Shown here: positions 63,797 to 64,000 of the stretch, in pieces | Numbering within the stretch: position 1 is the stretch's first letter | How the letters are laid out: the number at the start of each line of letters is the position of its first letter | From: Agapetus fuscipes | Taxonomy: Eukaryota > Arthropoda > Insecta > Trichoptera > Glossosomatidae | DNA length: 64,000 bases | Assembly: GCA_951799405.1 (NCBI GenBank) | Contig: OX637343.1 | Span: forward strand, 15,292,524-15,356,523 | Reading direction: 5' to 3' | Position numbers and translations under genes: made by a program | The notes under the pieces: model-generated | The model's input: only the letters and a program-made list of their open reading frames with translations | The model's database searches: none | Told to the model about the DNA's origin: nothing

Positions 63797-64000
63797 TAAA
63801 TCTAAATCTAAATCTAAGCTGCAAAGATATGTATCATTTGAAATTCATATTAAATGCATTCCCACAAGCAGACATGCATAATTTCGCGCTTACACATGCT
63901 GCATGTGGACCTACAATATAAAAACCCCAATCTCAAATGAACATAAGCCCTGCAACTCTTGCCGACCTTCCCTGAAGCAGGGGTGACATTGGCAAAGTGA
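63797..64000 (-). mobile_element. A-SINE, cut by the window end
   Basis: (AAATCT)n tail, AATGCATTCCCACAAGCAG, core CCCTGAAGCAGGGGTGACAT; 5' end beyond the window. Confidence 0.85.

Overview
This is an AT-rich nuclear window from a eukaryote, most likely an arthropod (probably an insect; I cannot place the order). The pointers are an R1-clade non-LTR retrotransposon, L2/CR1-like and RWFGH-type LINE 3' ends, a 5S-rRNA/tRNA-derived SINE, hammerhead-bearing Penelope-type repeats and a hAT-like transposase. I find no convincing host gene, no real tRNA or rRNA gene, no CRISPR array and no bacterial-style operon. Nearly all recognisable sequence is transposable-element debris, much of it nested.

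Names used below, coined here. A-SINE: a very abundant repeat of about 250 bp that opens with CCTTGACTTATAGGTTGGTA, has a conserved core GTCACCCCTGTTTCAGGGAA and ends in an (AGATT)n, (AAATCT)n or ATAATCTATAATCT tail; more than 40 copies or fragments. B-SINE: a 5S-rRNA-like head, then a tRNA-like head, a body and an AATAAATCATCC(TAA)n end. C-SINE: tRNA-headed (TAGCTCAGTTGG and GGTTCGAATCC boxes), followed by a GCCGGCCCC body. D-SINE: another tRNA-headed repeat of about 270 bp. E-tail: a module containing GGGAGACTCCCTAGATT that forms the 3' end of some SINEs. W-LINE: non-LTR retrotransposon 3' ends encoding the RWFGHxERM...GRGRPRK reverse-transcriptase C-terminus.

Layout. 0-13.5 kb: W-LINE 3' ends, A-, B-, C- and D-SINE copies and one solo LTR. 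13.5-17 kb: a 255-bp MITE and a 2.35-kb hAT-like transposon with a frameshifted transposase. 17-22 kb: divergent tandem repeats, a solo LTR, D-SINE, a W-LINE, an A-SINE split by an L2/CR1-like LINE, and the best 5S-tRNA B-SINE. 22.26-23.89 kb: a GC-rich, 5'-truncated R1-like LINE inside an A-SINE, with a 427-codon open frame. 24-38 kb: inverted hammerhead motifs, L2-like LINE end, nested SINEs, a second 255-bp MITE, a perfect 204-bp palindrome, chimeric SINEs and LTR1 copies. 38.7-51.75 kb: 2.55 copies of a 5,108-bp tandem unit that look identical, each with a cluster of TTCCTGAA dyads including a four-unit heat-shock-element-like site. 52-64 kb: more nested SINE/LINE/MITE material, a clean LINE+SINE co-insertion with target-site duplication, and a second LTR family at the right edge.

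How the parts relate. The W-LINE carries a whole A-SINE at its 3' terminus in three copies, and one such composite moved as a single unit (55.28-55.72 kb). The B-SINE 3' end resembles the L2-like LINE end at 25.43-25.48 kb. The window therefore shows at least two SINE-LINE 3'-end partnerships, plus a set of hammerhead-ribozyme-like motifs of the kind known from Penelope-like elements.
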